From positions 1 through 7,953 of the forward strand of contig CAIXFP010000019.1 in the NCBI GenBank assembly GCA_903918705.1: a DNA stretch of 7,953 nucleotides. The letters run 5' to 3'. The translations under genes and the position numbers were made by a program. Positions 1-6,400 of the stretch are shown here, piece by piece. The notes under the pieces are model-generated. The model was not told the origin of the DNA and ran no database searches. It worked only from the letters and a program-made list of their open reading frames with translations. Origin of the DNA: an uncultured Pseudomonadota bacterium (GTDB taxonomy: Bacteria; Pseudomonadota; Gammaproteobacteria; Burkholderiales; Thiobacillaceae). The first letter of the stretch is position 1, and each line of letters begins with the position of its first letter.

Positions 1-421
1 AAAAAACGGGGTTGATGCCAATCGGTCTGAGATTTGCGCTATTCTGCGCATTCTTCAACGCATCGAGCAATTGCGGGTCCATGCCAGCAACCAGAAGCCC
101 CCCGGCGTGGGCGGCAATTCGCAAAGGCCAAACAGGCGTACCGTACTGACGGTGAAAATGGGTTTCGGCCAATACACGCGCTTCTTCTTCGCCAATGTGA
201 TCGACCTTGACTTGAATGAGGTCGTAACGTACCCACACGTCCGATACCAATACCTGTAGCGGCGCGGTTCGAAATATAACGTGGCTCAGCAATTGATCCA
301 TATGAGCCATATCAAAGCCCGGGCCGGTTGCATCCAGCAGAAAAACCGGACCAGACCCGCGATTTATTATCGCCCGTCCCGGTGACAACAGCAGCTTCGT
401 CTCACTTGAAAATATATGCAT
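1..421 (-). CDS. GspL/PilM-like protein, N-terminal part (3' end outside window)
   Basis: Starts at ATG 421-419 and runs open off the left edge, giving 140 visible residues (MHIFSSETKLLLSPG... ending RPIGINPVF). An in-frame TAA lies three codons upstream (428-430), so the ATG is the earliest possible start; AAGG at 426-429 is a weak ribosome binding site. There is no signal peptide or membrane segment in the visible part, so it looks cytoplasmic at its N-terminus. The spacing of LLLSPGRAII, then VLVSDVWVRYDLI (57-69), a helix rich in Glu and Ala, HRQYGTPVWPLRIA (90-103), and LLVAGMDPQLLDAL (109-122) resembles, from memory, the actin-like N-terminal domain of GspL/PilM-type proteins of type II secretion and type IV pilus systems. 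Its use here is inference. It lies 39 bases downstream of the giant RTX gene on the same strand and is probably cotranscribed. That an expressed gene is present is fairly sure; the family is not. Confidence 0.72.
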   Translation of the reverse strand, partial: MHIFSSETKLLLSPGRAIINRGSGPVFLLDATGPGFDMAHMDQLLSHVIFRTAPLQVLVSDVWVRYDLIQVKVDHIGEEEARVLAETHFHRQYGTPVWPLRIAAHAGGLLVAGMDPQLLDALKNAQNSANLRPIGINPVF

Positions 422-460
422 CCTGCCTTATTCAAAAAAACTTCACATACTCCAACAAGT
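422..460 (-). other. Short intergenic gap between adhesin stop and downstream start
   Basis: Thirty-nine bases separate the TGA of the adhesin gene (461-463) from the ATG at 421. The gap holds a weak AACTT/AAGTT inverted repeat (457-461 with 439-443, 13-base loop) running into seven T on the minus strand (434-440), then AAGG at 426-429 ahead of the ATG. The stem is only five base pairs and AT-rich, so it is at best a leaky attenuator. No promoter is recognisable in this gap, which favours read-through into the next gene. Confidence 0.5.
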
Positions 461-3400
461 TCAGAGCAGGGAAACCGTCTGGTTACTGAGGGACAGCGCA
501 AGCAACTGATGCTGGGAGGAACCAATGCTGTCAACCAATTGCAATACCTCCATATTGGTCAGTGTCTCATGGAACTCCGGGGAAACGCTGGTGCGCGGTA
601 TATCCACGGTATAGCCTGGGGTTGCGCCTGCCTGGGACGAGGCGACGACATCGAGAACATCATGGCCTTGTCCATCCAGAACATGCCACAAATGATTATT
701 GCCTGCATCCTGCGTCAAGTGCAGTCCGCTCAAATTGCCTAGTTGCATGACCGTCGTATTACTGCCGCCGCCACCGTCAATGATGTTGTTCGCCGTATTG
801 GTAACATTGAAGGTGTCATTACCACCTCCACCCAAAGCGAGCGTCATGCCATGGCTGGAATCAATGTTCATGACATCGGACCCTGTGGTTCCCATAAGCA
901 GGGAGTATGTTTGATGATCGCCAGCACCCCCATTCAGGCGGAATTGCAATTGCTCCACCGTGTCAACTGTGCTTATTGAGCCACCGTTATCCACATTGGT
1001 TACGGTTATAATGCCGCTCCCCAAGTTCGGAGCAATCAGATACTCGTCAACAAAGTTGCCGCTGCCGGTTGATCCCTGGATATGCAACACATTATTGTTG
1101 TCCAGATAGGACTGCATTTGAGTGCCAATAAGGTTCATGACCAGCGTGTCGCTGCCACCATTGCCATGAATTGTGTCCGTACCTGTGCCAATAAATAACG
1201 TGTCATTTCCGGGCCCGCCGTTGATGGTATTGACTCCGGCATCCCCTTGCAGATAATTCAAGCCAGAGTTCGCGGCAGTGATCACATCATCGCCCGGACC
1301 TCCGCTTACATAGATATGAGGCGCGGATGCCGCGTATGTCGCATAAAAAATCGAATTTAGGTTGGTCGACTCTGAGTTATCAGAACCACGAACATAGATG
1401 TCTTGAGTTACTGGATCTATGGAAATGGTGTTGTCGAGGTTGACCAGGGCTGCGCTATTGGTGCCGTTTCTGGGAGTACCCCCCGCATCGGTCAACTGAA
1501 AGAACAATGCTTGAACATTGGAGGGGATGACGGACATGTCGATGTCTTTTTCACTACTCAAGCCGGCATCCACGACCACTTTTAAGCTCGCACCCGACCC
1601 AGAAGTGGTAATTGTAGTGCCTGATATTGGCACATATACAACATCATAACCCTGGCCAACAATTCCATTACCACTCCATTGCACGTCACTGGTGCCGTGA
1701 GAGCTACCAACGGATGGCGGTGGTGCAAGCGGATCGAGACCCCCTGCATTGTAAATTGTGGACGACAATGAATAGATATGTGCCCCTGAGTTCGCAACCG
1801 TTCCCGTATCAATGAGTGACTTACTGGGGTCAGAATTAGGCATGAGTAGATCGTTACCGTTTGTCCCAGTGGCACCCATGATTGGAGTGCCGAAGAGATA
1901 GGTTCCGGGCACATTTCCTGGCAATCCATTGAGCGTGAGGTTTGCGGCTGTTCCATCACGATTTGCAATAGTCCCGGACAGACCGCCAATATCGTACAGG
2001 CCATTGTCAGTTGCCTGAACTGTGTAGGAATAGACCAGATCATTCGACCCACTACCGGAAACAAGTGCCGCAGTTACCGCATGATGATTGGCTGAAGTTC
2101 CAACCGTGAGATTGATTACCGAATTCGTGGCAATCACAGCCTGGTCGAAATGTACGTCCAGCAGGATTTGGTTACCCGCAGTTAACACAGCGCTGGGGTT
2201 AAGATTATTCACCCACTGTACTAATGGCGGTGTCGTATTCACGACTACAGGAGTGTTGTTGGTGACAACGGCGCCGCTCAGAGTTGCCGCATCGTTTCCC
2301 GCAATATCCTGCAAAGCGTTAGTGTCATTGACTGTGGTCGGGTCGCTATAGCCAATCGTTACCGCATCCCCGTGCATCGCAGCATACGAAAGTATCAAGG
2401 TCGCGCTCGTACCGTTGACCGTAACGCTGCCGACCGTGTCAGTAACTCCGTTGACGCTGACTGAGAACGCGCCAGTGGAAGGTAAATTGCTACTATCCAG
2501 CGCACTGTCGTAATTAAGCACCAAGCTTGACCCGTTAACTGCCGCGTTCTGGAAAACGGGGGCGGTCGTATCGACCGTGATGCCCGCTGCATTGCCGCCT
2601 ACACTGCTGGTATTACCGGCCTGATCCGTTTGTTTGACCTGTACCGTCCCTGCCGCGTAGTTGCCATCCACAAGAGGAAAACTGTTTCCTGTACCCATGT
2701 TCCAGGTTCCGCCGGAATTCGTGCTGTATTGCCAAGTGGCACCGCTTTCCAAACCTGATACGTTCATCGTTCCATTACTGGTAATACCATCGCTGCCGCT
2801 GATTCCGGTGTCGACAGCAAGAGCTAGGGTGGGTGCATTTGCCACCGTATCAATACGCATCGTAAAGGCTGTGGAGGCACCACTCGAGTTACCGGCTGCG
2901 TCTGTAGCGGAAGCCGTGACGGTGTAACTGCCGTCGAGGAGGCTGCCGTAGGAAACGCTCCAATGCCCGGAGGCATTGGCAGAGGTGGTAAACGTTGGCG
3001 TACCGTTGACGGTGACATTCACGGTGCTGTTCGCTTCGGCGGTGCCGGAGAGGATGCCAGCGTTGACATTGGTAATGCCATCAGAATTCGAGCTACCAGT
3101 ATCCGGGCTGATCCCTGTGATGATGGGACTAGCCGGCGCGGTCGTATCCACTGTGGCGGTAATGGAGGACGTGGTTGTGGTGGTGTTGCCGGCTGTGTCG
3201 GTGGCCACCGCGGTAAAGCTGTGGATGGCGTCCGCCAGTGCGGCGGTGGTGAAGCCCCAACCGCCGCCGCTGATCGTGGCCGCCCCCAGGTCGATGGTGC
3301 CGTCAAAGACATGAACCGAAGCCACGCCGTTGGCGTCGCTCACCGTGCCGGTCAGGGCCAGTGTGTTGTCCTTGGTCAAACCGCCGGTGTTGATGGTATT

Positions 3401-6400
3401 GGTCAGGCCAGCGTTGGTACCGATCGTGCCGCTGATCGTCTCGCTCGGCGCGATGGTATCCACCGTGGCGGTCACGGCGGACGTGGTGGTGGTGTTGCCG
3501 GCTGTGTCGGTGGCCACCGCAGTAAAGCTGTGGAGAGCGTTCGAGAGGGCGGCGGTGGTAAAACTCCAACTACCACCACTGATCGTGGCTGCACCCAGGT
3601 CGGTACTGCCATCGAAGACATGGACCGAGGCCACGCCGTTGGCGTCGCTCACTGTGCCGGTCAGGGCAAGGGTGTTGTCCCGGGTCAAGCCTCCGCTGAC
3701 GATGGAGGAAGTAAGCCCTGTGTCGGTGCCGATCATGGTGCTGAAGGCCGCGGTGGGTGCGGTGGTGTCCACGATCATGGTGGCGGAGGCCGAGTTTGTG
3801 CTGACGTTGCCGGCGGCATCGGTGGCGCTGGCCACCACCGTGTAACTGCCGTTCGAAAGGTTGCTGTAGGCAACGCTCCAATGGCCGCTGGCGTCTACCG
3901 CGGTGGTGAAAGTCGGTGTGCCGTTGATCGCGATATGCACGGTGCTGTTCGCTTCGGCGGTACCGGAAAGCGTTCCAGTGCCAATTCTGGTGATGCCATC
4001 AGAAGTCGAACTGCCGGTATCCGGGCTGATGCCGAGAATCACCGGCGCGGTCGGAGCTACGGTATCGATATTCATGGTCAGCGGGGCCGAAGCTGTGCTG
4101 ATGTTGCCCGCGAGGTCGCTGGCGGTCGCCACTGCCGTGTAACTGCCGTCAGACAAATTGGTGTACGCGACGCTCCAATGGCCGCTAGCGTCCGTCGTCG
4201 CCGTGTAGGTCGGTGTGCCGTTGATCGAGACGTGGACGGTGCTATTGGCTTCCGAGGTGCCGCTGAGGGTGCCGGTGTTGACATTGGTTACACCGTCGCT
4301 TGCGAAAGGACCACTGTCCGGGCTGATGCCGAGAATCACCGGCGCGGCCGGGGCAATGGTGTCCAGGATGAAACCGCCGGTCGCGCTGCTGCTGACATTG
4401 CCGACCGCGTCGGTGGCCGTCGTGTTGACGCTGACCGTGCCCTGGCCCAGTGTAGTAAGGTTGGCGGCGGTCAGGCTGATGCCATGGGCGGTGCCATCAC
4501 CGGTGAAGGTTTTGACCAGACTGCCGGCACTGCCGGAGAAGGTGACGAGGACAGCGGCGCCGGCTTCGGCGTTGGCGACTATGATGCCCCCCGCATTGGT
4601 GGCTTCGGCGGCAGTCAGAACGCCGTCGTTGGCGGCACCACGCGTCACCGCCAGAGTCGGTGGGACGGTGTCGAGGGTAAAGCCACCCCCGTTGCTGCTG
4701 CTGGCATTGCCTGCTGCATCGGTAGTGGTGGTGGTGACCGTGATGGAGCCATCGCCCAGGGTGGCGAGGTTGCCGGGGCTGAGGGTGACCGTTTGGGCGG
4801 AGCCGGTGCCGGTGAAGGTTTCCGTGACGCTATGGCTGCCGTCGCTGAAGACCACGCTGACGCTGGAGCCCACTTCCGCGTTGACGCTGAGGACGCCCGT
4901 GGCGGCGGTGGCGCTGGCGGCGGATTTCGTGGCGCCGCCCAGGGCGGTGACCGCCAGGCTGGGGGCGACGGTGTCGAGAATGAAGCCACCGTGGCTGTCG
5001 AGGCTGACGTTGCCGGCCACATCGGTGCTGGTGGTGGCGACCGTGATGTGGCCATCGCCCAGGGTGGCGAGATCGGCGCCGGTCAGGGTCACGCTATCGG
5101 CATGGCCGTCGGCGGTGTAGGCCTTGACGACGCTGTGGGCGCCGTTGCTGAAGGTCACGCTGACGCTGTCGCCGCTGCCGGTGGTGACGGCCACCACGCC
5201 GCCGGCGGAGGTGGCTTCGGCGGCGGTCAGGTCGCCATCGCCCACGGCGGCCACACTCAGGGCCGGTGGCGTGGTCATCAGGGTATAGCCCTGGCTGGCC
5301 ACCGCGCCGTCGTTGCCGGCGGCGTCCACAACCTTGAATTCCAGGCTGTTGCCGCCGCCGCTCAAGGTGGTGTTCCACGTAAGGCTGGTACCCGCCACGC
5401 CGCCGGTGATGTCGGCCCAACTGGCGCCACCGTTGGCCGAGCCGAACACATGTTCGCCCGCCGCCAGGGGGGCGGACAGGGTGGCGGTCACGGTCTGCGC
5501 CACGCTACGGGTGATGAAGTCGCTGTGGCTGCTGCCGGTGTCCGCGGAAATGGCGATGCTGCCCAGGGTGGTGGTGGGCGCGGTGGTGTCGATGGACAGG
5601 GTCACGCCGGTGTATTCCGGGCTGACGTGGTGGGCAAGGTCGCTGACGGTCGCGTTCAGGGTGTGTTGGCCCGGGCTCAGGGTAGAGAGGGTCACATTCA
5701 CGAACTGGTTGGCGATGTCGGCGTTGCTCAATGTCGCCGTGCCCAGCACGCTGTGGCCGTCCGTGTCGTAGACCGTCACGACGTTGCCGGCCACGGCGGC
5801 GCTGCCGTCGGTGGCGGTGGCGTTGAAGCCGACCCGGACCGTGGGGGTGGTGACGTTGGTGAGGTTGTCGCTGTGGGACAGGCCGCTATCGGAACTGGCG
5901 AGCAGGGTTACGCCGGTCGGGGCCGCGGGGGGGGTGGTGTCGAGGGCCTGGGCCTGGGCGGCGGCGATGCCGGTGAAGTCGGTGGCGCTGGCGATGTGCG
6001 TGGTCGCGTCCGTGACGCTGCCGGCGGAGGCGTTGGTGGTGGAGCCCAGCACGCTGGTGACCGTCGCGCTGTTGGTCAGGTTGACGCTGCCGCCGCCGAT
6101 GGCCGTGACCAGGTTGCTCAACACCGCGGCGGCCGCACCGCTGCCGGTGGACCCCGCGCTGGGGTCGGCGGCCGCCAGGGTGGCGATGGTGGCGATCTGG
6201 GCCGCCGCCTGCTGCACGGCGAGGGCATTGGGGTCGCTCTGGTTGGCGGCCAGCGGGTCGAAGGTGAGCAGGTCGACGCTGGTGGACAGGCCCAGCGCGC
6301 CCTGGATCGCGGTCTGGGCAGTGGCAGTCGAGCCCCCGTGGACATCGACGTAGGACTGCACCAGGGTAGTCAGCGGGCTGATGGTGGTGGCGCCGACGGG

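Noticed and set aside
71..259. 62-residue open frame on the + strand over the downstream gene
   Set aside because: Antisense to the 140-residue minus-strand frame, which has a plausible start and a coherent amino acid pattern.
444..453. GGAG followed by ATG TGA as a possible start-stop element
   Set aside because: The gap between GGAG and ATG is a single base, too short for normal initiation, and nothing follows.
434..461. Possible intrinsic terminator after the adhesin stop (AACTT/AAGTT stem, T7)
   Set aside because: The stem is only five AT-rich pairs with a 13-base loop. It is too weak for a confident terminator, and the next gene follows at once.
1582..2064. 160-residue minus-strand frame inside the giant gene
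   Set aside because: A different frame of the same strand as the adhesin, with no recognisable domain and no support from start context.
3330..3845. 171-residue open frame on the + strand
   Set aside because: Antisense across D1 and D2; it merely mirrors the sense repeats.
4215..5120. 301-residue open frame on the + strand
   Set aside because: Antisense to the GC-rich A repeats of the giant gene. It is Ala/Val/Pro/Leu-rich with no recognisable domain and repeats with the same period as the sense strand, as expected of a shadow frame.
5784..6353. 189-residue open frame on the + strand
   Set aside because: Antisense to the Ala-rich insert, with low-complexity Ala/Val/Leu/Ser composition. The sense frame explains the sequence better.
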